A program made the translations under genes and the position numbers. A stretch of 64,000 bases of DNA. It comes from Cubamyces lactineus. Lineage: Eukaryota; Basidiomycota; Agaricomycetes; Polyporales; Polyporaceae. Under the pieces are notes generated by a model. That model was not told the DNA's origin, did no database searches, and saw only the letters and a program-made list of their open reading frames with translations. The stretch spans positions 1,538,001 to 1,602,000 of the forward strand of contig JACDTU010000005.1 in NCBI GenBank assembly GCA_022376465.1, written 5' to 3'. Positions 11,169-22,978 of this stretch are shown one piece after another (within the stretch, counting starts at the first letter, position 1; the number at the start of each line of letters is the position of its first letter).

Positions 11169-13819
11169 TCAGACAGAGCGTTCCCCTGTCCAACAAGCCA
11201 AGGCTAGCAGCGCAGCATGAGCGGCACCGAGTACAACGGTCGCACCGAGGCTCTCAAACCAGGTGTCAATGACCGCGAGCGCGAGCGCGGCGCCGGTCAG
11301 GACAGGCTGGGTGTGGGTGCGCGAGCACACACGGGTGAGCAACATGACCTACCGCAGGCCATGGGGTCAACAATCCTCTCCAGACACGACGTAGTCTGAG
11401 GAGTATGACGAGCGGATCTCTAACTTACCTTCAGGACCAGGATAGACGACTTGGCTGTGCGCACCCAGAGTGCGCGAGGTATCCGTACGGGTATCCGTCG
11501 ACGCCAGTGACCAAGCGCTTGTGACCACCCTTGGGGCGCAGGAGATTCTGGAGGTTCTGGTAGGCTCAAGAAAGGGGTCTTCTCATCCTCGCTGGAATGA
11601 TCATCTTCATCGTCTACCTCCTCAACGTTCGAGTCGCTATGGTCTTGCACAGCAGTAGTGTATATCGGGCCCGTTCCCTCAGGACTGACTCTTCGTCGCG
11701 GGCGTGCGAGAGCGACGACAGACGTCCGCGAGTCGGAGCGCGGCAAAGGACTAGACGGCTGAAGCTGTATGGACATTTATGAGACATTGCTGCAGACATC
11801 GGCAACGCGTACGGTCACTCACAGAACCCTCTTTGATGGCATTCATAACGCGCTCTGAGGACATTCTCACCGCAGGTTTTACGTGCAGCAAATTTTCGAG
11901 GAGGTACAGGTACGCCCGCGGTAGCCTTCGGGATTCGAACGCCGTCACCATCGACGGGGTGGGCTTGAATCCGGGATAGCGCAGGATTTCAGCCTCCAGT
12001 CTGTCCGCAAACTCTTTTCCGTCCTTGGGCCTGCTAGGGTCTTCGCAGTCGGAGGAGTACCGATATGGTAGGCGGAAGAATAGTAGCTTGTGAAGAATCA
12101 TGCCCAAGGACCACATGTCGGCCTTGGAGTCGACCTGCAGAAGCTGGCCGGTTGAAGGTACTGGTAGGGATTCGGGCGCTGCGTACTCGAGACTTTCAAA
12201 CGCTGTCAGCCTACATTCAACACAGTGATTCACTGAAGAAGACGTACGTCCCAGTATTCCCTGAACGTGTACGTGCATTCAGCATGTCCTGTGATGTGCC
12301 AAAATCTGACAGCATGGCCCTAGGACTGTATGCTTAACAATGAGCCATGCGCCATAATGGGGATATCATGGGTTACGTACACTAGTCTGCCCTCGTCCCA
12401 CGTCAGCAATACATTTCCAGGTTTGAGATCTAGGTGCAGTATTGATTTATCATGCTGTAGCCGGATGGTAAGTGTTCGTCAGCAGGAAGACATATAAGGA
12501 AGATTGCTACGGCGCACAACTCACCAGGAAAGCGAGTCCAGAAACCACGTCTCCGAACAAGCCATGGACCTCCTCCGCACTAAGAAGATGTACGGCTTTC
12601 CAATCCGCGGGCGCCTTACGAGAACTTTCCGAGTTAAGCCCACCGTTCCCATTCAGCCCCAACTCTCGTCGCAGACGTTCCCGCTCTTCCGGCGGTGCCC
12701 GCTGAAAGGCGCGGAATGCACGGATGCGAGCGCTACGCGACTGTATCTGGTCTGGTGTACTCGGCATCGAAGGCGATTGGGAACTACCGGAGGCGGATGC
12801 AGACGTGTGTATGTGAGGAAGGTTGGGTTTCCGTCGCCCCAGGCGGATGTCAATGAAATCGTCGAGGCTTCCTCCCTCGGCCCATTGCATGAGGATACTT
12901 GTCGGCCGTTAGTGCTGCGGTATTGTACGCAAGCAAGCATATGCTCACTGTAATGTCGGGATTCTGGGTCCAAATGCGGAGAATTGAGAGCTTTCGAGCC
13001 ACGCGTGATGGTATGTGATAATATTGGGGTGATGCAATTTTTCCAACAAGCGTACCTGAAGGTTCGTAGCAATAGAGCTGTCAGACACTGCTAAGCTGAA
13101 CGAGTAATCGTCCCATGTACCTCACGAAGGGTATTGAGAAGATAGGAATGCGACTGCCCTACGGCGACCTTCTTGACCGCGAAGTAACCTAATGACTCCC
13201 GATCAGCGAGAACGTACTGGATACTCTTATGCACGACATGACATACCGAGCGAGTTTCCGTCAAGAACATGCTGACATGCATGCCATATTAGACTTGACG
13301 CTGTACACAGCTCTCGGGAACACTCACCTGACACAAGTACACACTGCCATTAGCACCCATTCCAAGCCTGCACACCTCCTGGAAGAACGCCTTGAAGTAA
13401 CCCTCCGCCATATTGTCTGCCCGGAACGCACTTGGACCGTCCGAAGGCCCACCAGGAGCGTTAGCATTTGCGGGACTGGCAGGCCTAGACGACTCATTGG
13501 CGACCTCAAGCAGCTGGAAATAGTTCGGAGCCCTGTCGGGACTGCGTTCGATATCCTCGATGTCGCTGTCCAGAGACTCATCGTCTGTATGCCGCTCGTC
13601 ACGACCGGACAAACTGCGATGACAATAAGGGCAGAGGCCACCGCGAGCTAGGGAACGACTGTTTGGCCGAGAGTGCGTTTGAATTGAGAGCGCGTGGGAG
13701 GTGGGATTGTACAGGACGACTTGGTTCGAAACGTGAAGGATCGGCTGCCATTCTGGATCTACAGGGCCTAATGCGACGAGTGCACCAGTTGGTGAAGGCG
13801 GATCCATTTCGTCAATCAT
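11169..13819 (-). CDS. IKS1-type serine/threonine protein kinase
   Basis: Predicted 686-aa kinase from ten exons, starting at 13819 and stopping at 11171-11169; exon lengths sum to 2061 nt. The N-terminal region carries the segment PILHVSNQVVLYNPTSHALS and a possible zinc knuckle CPYCHRSL. The kinase core follows: P-loop RLGMGANGSVYLCQ, catalytic lysine in GYFAVKKVAVGQ, HPNIITYHHAW, the LMQWAEGGSLDDFI hinge, a Ser/Arg-rich insert, catalytic loop HLDLKPGN, DFGTSQD and EYAAPESL. HLD in place of HRD is, to my knowledge, usual in the IKS1 family (Ira1 kinase suppressor). After the kinase domain comes an acidic stretch, then a last exon (11306-11169) encoding a hydrophobic segment TGAALALAVIDTWFE...VVLGAAHAALLALACW, a plausible C-terminal membrane anchor. 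Exon 2 is only 25 nt. The first in-frame ATG was chosen; a second lies four codons on. Confidence 0.9.
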
Positions 13820-14597
13820 GTTGGGAGCAGAAGTAAGTTTGGATATAGCCGAGGAGAGTGCGTTATAGGAGAAGACGATTGGCACACATGGTGGTCGTGC
13901 GCAAGGAGTACAGTCCACTGACCGGCTAAGGCTTTCAGTCCAGCCATTCCATTACGTTTGATCGGTGCGCCACAATAGTTAGCGCCCATAGAACGCTCTC
14001 GCTAGACATTGGCGCTAATGCGCTACACAATGACATCGTTCTTGACCGCATCACGCACATAAACGGTACAACAGACAGGTGAACCCAGGGTGGCCAAGGC
14101 GGCGAAAACAACCCGGATTAACCTAGGTTTGGTCTCCATCTTTTATTCATGAACGCGCCGGAATGTCTTCGTTCGAGAGTCGTTACTACTAGCTAGCGTA
14201 CGGACGCTGGGACAAGCCTTGAGCTTCTCGCTGAAGTCAAGGCTAACTATGCTACCGCGCTCGACTTTAAGCGTGTTGAGTTCGTAGAAACGAAGCGGAT
14301 TCAACAAGTGAGTATAAATTGTAGGGAGGTGGAACTCAATCGACATTGGATGACTCAAGAGACTCGGACGGATATCAACTGTGCCGTACGCAAGCGCTCC
14401 GAGTGTACATACCAATAAGGCAAGCCCAGTATTGTTGCGCATGGGTGATTTACTTACTGATGGCCTACATCGTGCATGTAGTTCGCGGGAAAGAGTGGCT
14501 ATGGTAGCAAGGATGATAGGTAGGCTTTATTTAGGAATTGACGAGGAATTGACGATGTTACATGAGGGTATAAGCGTCCATGGTGCCAGACCGACCG
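13820..14597. other. Intergenic region between two minus-strand kinase genes
   Basis: It holds the IKS1 promoter. A 99-codon minus-strand ORF (14442-14143) begins with a hydrophobic MRNNTGLALLVCTLGALAYG, which looks like a signal peptide, but nothing else supports it as a gene. Confidence 0.4.
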
Positions 14598-16125
14598 CTA
14601 GTTGGAGACGACAGAACGAGCGAGTGCACTGAGGGTCCGGACGTTGCTGGGGCGTGTTTCCTGCTCCGTCTCCTTCGAGGAGGCCTTCCCATGGCACAGC
14701 ACTGGCCCCTCGAGGATAAGGGGTTCGATCACTTCAGCCACGACAACCGCCGCGGGGTCTTGCGCGTGGGTCTCCGGAGTGACAGGTGCGTCACTGCTGC
14801 TCGCAGAGTCGTCGGACGAGGACGAGAACGAAGATGAGGAGGGGGGAGGGACCTGCGCCCGGCGGGTTGCAGGGCGGCGAATAGGGAATTCGTCGGAGGA
14901 CATGGCGCGGGGACGGGGGCGAACGGGGTAACCAGAGTGGCGGTTGACGGCTGCCGAGGGATTGGGATAGATGATATGGTCCCCTTCGGCCCCTTCGAGT
15001 AACTGGTCGCAGGAGAAATATTGCGAAGAGCGAGAAACGATGGAGTCCCCCATAGATTCGCTGCTTTCGGAGTCGGTCCAAGAGTCAAAGCCGCCCTCCG
15101 AGTCGGTGCTCTCCCCCGAATAAAGGGTAGATGCGTGAGGGGTGTACCACTCCCACATGTAGTTGACATCATCGCTCGCGGCCTGAATCTCGTCCGTGTC
15201 CATATAGAACGTGTCGAGGTTGCGGATCTCCCTACGGAGCTCGGCGAGGGACAAGGCATCCGTAGGTATGATGGTGAAGATGCGGCGCAGGATGTCGTTG
15301 AGCTTCCGGGATATGGGGAAGATCTCGCGCAGGTAATCTTCCTCCTCGAGGAACTGTTGGAACTGATCGTCCTTGAGCGTCGCCCTCCCCCACGGAAGAT
15401 AGCCGGTGACCATGTTGACCAGGATGACACCAAGAGCCCAGATGTCGCTGCGAATGGTGCTGTAAGGGTAGAGTTTGTCGGCGATATCGACGCACTCTGT
15501 TAGGGTCCGAATCAGTAAGCATGTCCCGAGCAGTTCGAATACTTGGCAGGAGCTTACCTGGGCTCATGTAGTATCGACTTCCGGTGTTGAAGGCAGTGCT
15601 CTGCTCGTTATCCGTCGCCAGGCCGAAGTCCCCAATACACACTCGGCTGAGGTCCGAGTTGACGAGGATGTTCTCTGGCTTCAAGTCGCGATGGTAGACG
15701 CCAACGTTGTGGCAAGCCTCAACGCCGTCGATGATCTGGAGGAAGATGTCCCGGATGAGGTCATCCTTGCGACAAAACGTGCGCTTCAGGTTGATGTGCG
15801 AGCGCAGGTCTCCGCCTTCAAAGAGATCCAAGACGATGTATACGAATTCTCCCTGTCGGAACGCGCGATGCATAGTGACGATGTTGTGGTGCGTGGCGAC
15901 GCGCTCGAGCATGACAATCTCCCTGAAGCGGGCCTTCTTCGAGATCCCCATCGCGGGGATGACCTTGATAGCACGATGAGCGTAGAAGCCGGTGTCGGGG
16001 AGGCGTTCGCGGGCGCGGTAGACGGCGCCGTATGAGCCTGCTCCAAGACGGTTCAGAAGTTGATAACGACCCTGGTCGATGTACTTGAGAGACATGTCGG
16101 GAATGCGGTCGGTGATGGGGGACAT
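14598..16125 (-). CDS. Ran1/Ksp1-type serine/threonine protein kinase (paralogue A)
   Basis: Predicted 488-aa kinase from two exons, 16125-15558 and 15496-14598. The kinase domain fills the first 300 residues: P-loop LGAGSYGAVYRA, lysine in HRAIKVI, FVYIVLDLFEGGDLRSHI, catalytic loop YHRDLKPENIL, IGDFGLATD, and SRYYMSPEC with the intron inside the Glu codon (phase 1). This layout fits the Ran1/Pat1 and Ksp1/Sks1 group, which links nutrient state to development in yeasts. The C-terminal 190 residues are Ser-rich and contain APVTPETHAQDP, also found in the paralogue at 44127. Start choice: MSPITDRIPDMSLKY lies just upstream of the P-loop, 95 bp downstream of a CATAAAAGG element. An upstream open stretch to 16314 starts with GTG and was not used. 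Confidence 0.9.
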
Positions 16126-16624
16126 GATGATGAGGTGAGGTGTGAGGTGAGCAGTTCTCTCCAGGAGGACGTAGGAGGGGTGAGGATTGAAATGGTGGGC
16201 TGAACAAGTCGAAGAGGCCCGCCTTTTATGCTCGAGCGAAGAACAACCGAGCCCTGTAGCCATGTATGTCGAATTCATCGGTGGAACGCGACTGCGGGTT
16301 CTCAACGGGACCAAGATGTTCTACCGCCCCGCGCTATAGCTAGGTCCGGCATGGACTTTGAGCGGATGTGAGTTTCAACGCGCCGTTCTCCGCATTCGGA
16401 TACCAACGGGCTCGATTACAATGAGCGAAGTGGTCACTCACAGTGATCTGTTTCAATTGAGCCTGAAGCTTGTATGTCCGGACGCGCAGGTACTGCCCTG
16501 ATCGGGAAGGTGCACTCGGATGTGGAGTGGGGTCTAGGCTCTCCCACATCCGTTGGGAGCATGCAAGGGATGGGGGAAACGAGTACATATCCACCTTGAG
16601 ATTTCGGATACATAGCCTACTGAA
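16126..16624. other. Intergenic region with kinase A promoter
   Basis: It lies between the kinase A start and the stop of the SET/MYND gene. It contains the TATA-like element listed separately and no coding signal. Confidence 0.4.
16222..16230 (-). promoter_or_regulatory. TATA-like element of kinase A
   Basis: CATAAAAGG reads on the minus strand about 95 bp before the start codon at 16125, a typical TATA position. Confidence 0.35.
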
Positions 16625-19072
16625 TCAACAGGATGAACTGGCACGCTGTGCCAGCATAGCATCCTCGAGAGTGTTCCTGATGCCCGTATTCCAGACTCCA
16701 AGTTCTCTCTCCAATCGGACGATAGCTTCCCGCACATCCTTACCGATATACCCGCCTTGGTTGGGCTTTCCAAAACCAATGAGCAGCTCCTCGTGCGCGC
16801 GGACAAGCGACTCGTATGCCAGTTTCAATCGCGCCGGGCCCGATGGCGGGAACTTGGAGGCCTGGGCCGGATCGGTCGACGGAGCAGGCTCATCTACTGC
16901 CAGGAGCTTTCCGAGTTCGCCTAATGCGACAGCTCGGACTGGATGGCCCTTCGGAAGAAGACCCTGCAGTCCCACGCTATACTTTGCTGCGGTCCGAATG
17001 GCCTCGTCTAGGCTCTCTTGCGACTGCGAAGAATGCAGCGCCGCGATGAGAAGCTCCTGGTGCAGGTGCGTCATAGCCAGGAGTGGATATGAAGATGGTG
17101 TGACGCCGGCGGAGGTAAGGATAGGGATGATGTTCGTGGTAAACTGCTGCGCTTTCCCCGGATCTATCGATGAATGAGTGTAGACTCGCCGACGCTGTCT
17201 CTGCCAATACGCTTACCTTTGAACTGCAACGACGTCGCTTTCTCGAGTGCTTCTTGTCCCACGCGTACGGCGTCGAGAATTGCGTCGACGTTGGTCACAG
17301 TTGCCTTGCATTTTGTACAGCTGGAGATATTATTCTCTATTGAGGTAGGCACCCGTCAATGCGCAGAACTCATCACGCCAATAGATGTTGAAGTTACCTT
17401 CTGTGGGCAGAGGACATGTACCCCCACAACTCTTTGGGCACCAGAGAGATTCGCGAGGGTCTACTGCCGTCTGTCGCGTGCAAGCCTTACATTGGCACGT
17501 GAAGTTGTATGTCTCCCTTAGTTCCTTATGTCGGATGTGCTTGGGCAGCGTCGTATCGACGTACGCGATGCGAACCTGCTCCAACGCACAATACATCAGT
17601 AACTTCAAAGAGCATCCGCCGTGGCCGTCCTACCTCTTTCCCAGGAGGTATGTCCCTGAGCGCGATCAGGTTCAACAAGGGCTCCATGGTTGCTGGAGAA
17701 CCTGGAGTCCTAGGGAACACTATCACCGCATTTGGGTCACATGAGTGGTTGGCGAAGGCTATAGTGGGCGAAATACAGATTCCAATGGGTGTCAGGGAAA
17801 ATGAAGTGAGAGTAAACGTGTTCGTGGTGAACTGCAAGCGAAGTGAGCCGACCGCATTGCGCTCACAGGGTCCCAATTGCACACATACCCGAGAGATGAG
17901 ATCCACGAGATCACCGGCGGAGTTGAGTCCGTATGGTTCTAGTTCTCCAGGAGAACTCACGCCTAGATAGCGCACGAGCGAGTGCGCGAGATGAGTATGC
18001 GACTCGAAGGATGAAGGTGGCAGGGAAGACCTGTCTGTGTGAGAATCACGATGATCGGACTGTGAGATGCTTTCTAGGATAGAGCGACCGAGCCGCTATG
18101 CTTACTCGACTGCATCATGCGAATTTCTCGTGCCTAGCTCGTTTATCAGCGCCCACAACCCTGCAGGTGATCATCAAAATGAATACATACCCACTCGCTA
18201 TCAAATCCTTCCTTCTGCCAGCCCCACAGGATCCGACCGAGGCACCGGACTGCGTCTCCCGGGACCGAAACTTCATGGGAAGGTGCAGACGCCGCCCACC
18301 TCTGCAAGGCGCTGCATTCACGTTTGTGCCACGCCCAATCACGGTTCTGACACTCCTGCACAGGGGTGGATTCATGTGATGAGCGTACGTTATTGAAATA
18401 TTTGGTCTTTCATACCTGATTGCAGTAGTATACAGTTTTGCACTTAGGGCAACGTTTCAGTCCCCTTTCTGTGGCTGGCGCCGCGCATGAAGAACAGTAC
18501 TGGTCGAGATATTGCGTCGAAAGGACGCTGACATGCGGCGTCACCGACATGAGCACGGAACCTAGAAGTACAGTTTCATTAATATACGCGGTAACTATGA
18601 CAGGAAAAGTCAACGCACCTGCGTGCAGTGCGGACTTAGCGTAGATACCCCGACCGTGTCGACTTGATTCGAGGATCTGCAGCGAAGCAGGTAGGGACCT
18701 ATGACACCCATGCAGCTGCACTGGTCTTGCACTGTCCTGCCCTGGCGTAGGCTTGCTGGTCGCAACGTCATGATCTGCGGTGCCTGCGTGCTTCTCTGCG
18801 TGCTCTCCCCCCTGCCGCGCTTCATCACCTGAGGTTTTGTCGATCCTCGGTTCTTTGGGTGCAGGCTGATCAGATAAAGGGCGTTGTGTATGCTCCGAGT
18901 AGCCTGCATATGTATCCATTGCGGTTTCATGTAGCATCAACGCGTTGGCGTCCGCGGGCGAGGTTGGAGATTCCCGTTCAATGTTAGCCGCGCCTTGAAG
19001 TGGATCGCCAACTTTGACGAAGGAGTGCATTTCCTTCGCCTTCCGCTGATTTTTGAGCTTTCCAAAAGACAT
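16625..19072 (-). CDS. SMYD-type SET/MYND-domain lysine methyltransferase
   Basis: Predicted 656-aa protein from eight exons (19072-18619, 18561-18416, 18355-18191, 18059-17889, 17831-17634, 17575-17398, 17336-17217, 17163-16625). After a disordered N-terminal 110 residues comes the split SET start SSRHGRGIYAKSALHAG. A MYND zinc finger follows: CSSC, CPKCKTVYYCNQ, ECQNRDWAWHKREC. The SET core has IAFANHSCDPNAVIVF, with the NHSC motif that binds the cofactor S-adenosylmethionine. The post-SET cysteines CQCKAC come next. The C-terminal region is helical and TPR-like. This order (S-MYND-SET-postSET-CTD) is that of SMYD proteins, which methylate histone or other lysines. Removing the 57-nt intron at 17888-17832 gives a cleaner SET core, but its retention would keep the frame. 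Substrate is unknown. Confidence 0.9.
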
Positions 19073-19750
19073 TGTGCTGTACTGTGCGCTAGGTTAGATG
19101 CAGGACTTTGAAGTAGGCTCCAATGTTACGGCCAACTGACGAGAACAGACTAGATTTTGCCAGACTTGATGATTGCAAGCGATGATGACATACTCTGTTT
19201 GTCCATGTGTGTCAAGAGCTTTGGATCCTAATACACGTAAACAATATCGACCCTATCCCGTTGAACAGAATCTACATAAATGGTAACTACGGACTGCTTT
19301 GCGCTGTAGAGGCAATATGCGAGCATGCGAATTCTGTATAGGTCATGGTCTTCGGCAGCCCAGCTTTGATGTCCCACAAAAATCTACGTTTTGACAGACA
19401 AACGTGCAGTTGACAGCTTGCGAGAACAATATGCGGATATATACAGCAGAGCATTACGAGCATCCCTCCAAAATGGGTGACCAACATCTAATCGAAAATG
19501 TGACAGGCATTGGGTGTGAACGGTGAAGGGTATAAATATCAGCAACGTGTTTGGAATATGATCCATCGTGAATGTCATAAACAGTCGTGAGAGGTCGTGA
19601 AATCGTGCATCATGGCAGTGCGAGCGGAGCACGAAGGCAGCGTGTCTGAAATTGGCTTAGCTGACAAGCTACGCGATCTGGGGTGACCGCATGCTCACCT
19701 CAATGTGGATAGTGTGGAAGTGCCCACCAAGCCCGAGGCCATGGTGCTGG
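19073..19750. other. Intergenic region, promoter side of the SET/MYND gene
   Basis: Only short ORFs without features are present. No repeat was seen. Confidence 0.4.
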
Positions 19751-20340
19751 TTATGACTGGGCGCCGTTGTTGACAACACTTTCGCTCTGCCCTCGTGGCC
19801 GTCCGGAACTCTCGAATGCGCCCGACGCGGAGCGCATAGCTATTGACGAATCATCTTGCGAGTGTTGTCTGCTGAAGAAGTCGTCTTCCGCCTCGTATGG
19901 GGACGAAGCGGAATTGATCTGTTGATGGAATGTCAACAGTGCCCGTCCGGAGGGAGCGATGCAGTGAAGAACCGGAGATGGTTCATTGCGGGCATACATA
20001 GAAACCAACGGATCTAGAGACTCACCCATTGACCCAATACTTCAGCCACTCTACTCGCCTCTTCTGGGGTGAAATTGACATCCGTGCCCTCCTCCGCGTG
20101 TAGCTTGAGCAGCTCGCTCAGAGTCCGCTTGCCACCACCACGGCCCAACGACATATTACGTCCTGGCGTCCCCTCATTGTCTGCAGCACCACGTCCTGGA
20201 AAGGACACTGAGTTTCTTGGAGTATTTGGCTGGTTCGGATCTGCATCGCTGCTCATGGAACGATCCCAATCCTCGACATCCGATGCGTTGGAGCCAAGAG
20301 ACAGCTTGGACATAGAATAGTCGACCTGTTCCGTAGCCAT
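19751..20340 (-). CDS. Small conserved hypothetical protein
   Basis: Predicted 160-aa protein from two exons, 20340-20026 and 19918-19751, joined across a 107-bp GT-AG intron to give VAEVLGQWINSASSPYEAED. The N-terminal half is Ser/Asp/Pro-rich. The centre has a basic RGGGKRTLSELLKLHAEEG followed by VNFTPEEASRVAEVLGQW, which looks like a short helical module. The C terminus is Ser-rich. The central block resembles unnamed basidiomycete proteins I have seen, but I cannot attach a function. An in-frame open region continues upstream of the chosen ATG without another convincing start. Confidence 0.65.
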
Positions 20341-22978
20341 TGCGCGCGGTGTCCGCGAGTTATGAAGATGCCAGCACGAGTGCGAGAGAAGGCAGCTGAA
20401 TATACACAGAAAGAGGACACTCCAGTCGTGTGGCGCGAGAGACACGACAGACGTAGCTGGAACGAGGAGGCTTGAGGTCGAGAGAGCGGGCTGCCCGAAA
20501 GAGCTTGGCACGTGCCACGCGTGAGAGTGTAAACAAGGAGCGCGTCCACGCGTTCTCACCAGCGCGTAGATCTTACACTCCCCCGTCGTCCGCCGCCGTC
20601 GTTCATGACGGAGATGGCTCAGCGTCGTGCCTCGAGGTTGCCAGGGATCCGTCTTGGCTTGCATGGATTTCTTCCTAGTCGTATCATCTCCGGAAAATGA
20701 TCTCTCTCGTCGACGATCTCGTCCGACGTCCGCTTCAATCGCCCTACCTCGTTTGCACCTCGTTTGCGAGCACTTGACCCCTGAAGATCCATAATATAGA
20801 TTCTAAGACGACATCTTAGCCTGCCTGTCAACGCATTTGCGAATCTCCCTCAGATGCAGTGACACGCCCCCGTCTGTGCGGTCAGCGATCCGTAGTCGAC
20901 CAGTGTCCGAAGCCAAGACGTCAGGACGGCGAGGCGAAGTAATTGACGTTGGTGCTCGACACGCCGATCAAGCCTTTATTCGCTCGGTACGTGTCTACAG
21001 TTCCGTAACTCGGCTAGCGCTTCCGAAGTCATGCAGCGACGGCGTATTGGTATGCCAGCCCGTTGCAAAACGATAGACCGCGGGGGCTCGCCGCGCACGC
21101 GCGTGCCTTGTTTGGCACAGTTTCCCAATACGGTATAAGTAAGCGCCTAGCTCAATTCTTGGGGAACGGCCGCGCTGAATACATCCCTCTTGCACATCGT
21201 CATAGACCTCCTTGTATGCCTGCTGCGTGTGCCCAGGGGATGACCTATGGGTGAATTATTGCATTTGTAGGATATACTGGCGAACACGGGATAATCCGGT
21301 CACAATGTTGGTCTTATGCACTGACCACTACTAGCCATAATCCCACGACACAACTTGCTATTTCCAAGTGACACCGATAGCTTGACACTGAACACCCGGG
21401 TCTTCATAATTCAGCGTCAATGACTACCGGTCGCTCAAGTATGGCATTAGTGCATAGAATGCCGCGATTATACGACGACAGCAGACCGAAGATGTGTCTT
21501 AACGATCTCCGAGGGAGGCATACACAGGCGCCAAGACCTACCATATCAGGCAGGCGGCCAAACAAGACACGCGCGCTCGCGGCGAGCCCCCGCGGTCTAT
21601 CGTTTTGCAACGGGCTGGCAACACAACCCCGTGGACGCCTCGCGACCGTTGTATTCACTATCTTTCCATACAGCAACGTACGCCTCGCGAAACTCTAATT
21701 CTAGGGAAGCTGCGTCAATCTTCTCATGTGCAACAATAAATAATGCCGCCGACCTCTATGTTGCGGCGAAGAACATGAAATATGAAAAGGTCGGCCTATC
21801 GGGACTCCGCTCAGTGCTTCTACTAACTGATTCCATCCCGGTGATAGTTGTGAGCGTGAGAGACCTTGTGGTCGTGTATGATGATTTATCGCCCTTGCGA
21901 GGCGCAGCCTTACCCAGTGACACAATACTGAGCTTCCTGCTGCCCGATTTATAGGAGTAGGCTGAGGGGTACGCCCGTGAGATCGTCGAGCTACTCTTCA
22001 AGGCAGTGCAGATGACATTGTTTCATCCTTTACAACGCGCAATAAGCCACGTCCAAAGCCTGACTTGCTCCGGTTTGACATAGGGTGACGGTTGTGCTTT
22101 ATCGCGCGCCGTGGGAGCGCCAGAATAAGCTCGACGGAAAAGCCCGGCATAGGGCAGGATCTAGTCGCTGTATCTCTGCGACGAAACAGCTCATATGCGG
22201 TATTTCCACTCAAGGACCCATCAGAGCGCTACAGGTGTCCAGTAGCGTCCTCGCCAGAATGCAGGGACGGCGTGGGGACATTAAGAAGCGAAGCAGGGCT
22301 GTGAATTGGGCGTGCGGTCCCTGCCGCGCCATGTGAGTTCAAGTGACTTTGCGTCCACGAACTGTGCCGAGATCAGACGAAGCAACGTCAGAGTTCCCAA
22401 TCATCGCTGTGGCGTTTCTGCGTCTGTATCGGTACGATATGTCTAGATTCTACCCGCGAGTGCCTTCCACCTCTGAAGGCCCTGCCCGATCTGACTTACC
22501 CACGTTACTCGGTTGGGCGACATGCCCTCGCCTACCGCGCTCCCCACCGGGCCTCGTTCCCTGCAAACGGGTCACGGAGCGTGCGTTCCCGAACGCGGCG
22601 CGTGGCACTGAGAAACGTAGAACGCCCCTGCGTAGCATCGTGCCCGATTGATTGTCGACACACCCCCAGCTGCTGCAGGTCCGGAATGGCCCATTTTGAT
22701 TCGTTCACCGAAAGTCATGTCCGAACAATGGTAACCCACATTTTCACATCTGACACGTTACGCGACGCGCGGCAGGCTCTCTGGTTCCACCTCTCTGCGC
22801 ACTGCGCGGGAGAAGGGCCCTCATGCAGGTACTTAAGGGAACGGGAGGGCAGATTGGGTCCGCAGGTTCACCCTTCCATCTGCACGTCTTCTCGATTCCC
22901 CCCTCGGTCGTCCTCGTTGCGTACAGATTCTCCCTTTCTCCCTCCAGCGATCCGCGCTTTCTGATCCACACTCCAACG
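20341..22978. other. Gene-free region, 2.6 kb, with inverted repeat
   Basis: I find no gene here. It contains the 64-bp inverted repeat listed separately. The right part holds the desaturase promoter. Confidence 0.45.
21053..21620. repeat. Inverted repeat: 64-bp arms, about 440-bp spacer
   Basis: The arm at 21053-21116 and the reverse complement of 21557-21620 match at about 61 of 64 positions. Both begin TGCCAGCCCGTTGCAAAACG and end CTTGTTTGGC. Both arms can be read as a shared peptide, QNDRPRGLAA.AR.LFG, so they may be opposed fragments of a coding repeat rather than transposon ends. I see no convincing target-site duplication. Confidence 0.7.

Noticed and set aside
14143..14442. 99-codon minus ORF with signal-like start
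   Set aside because: Short, with no domain, no splice extension and no conserved segment; likely chance.
16126..16314. N-terminal extension of kinase A
   Set aside because: It would need a GTG start and runs through the TATA-like promoter.
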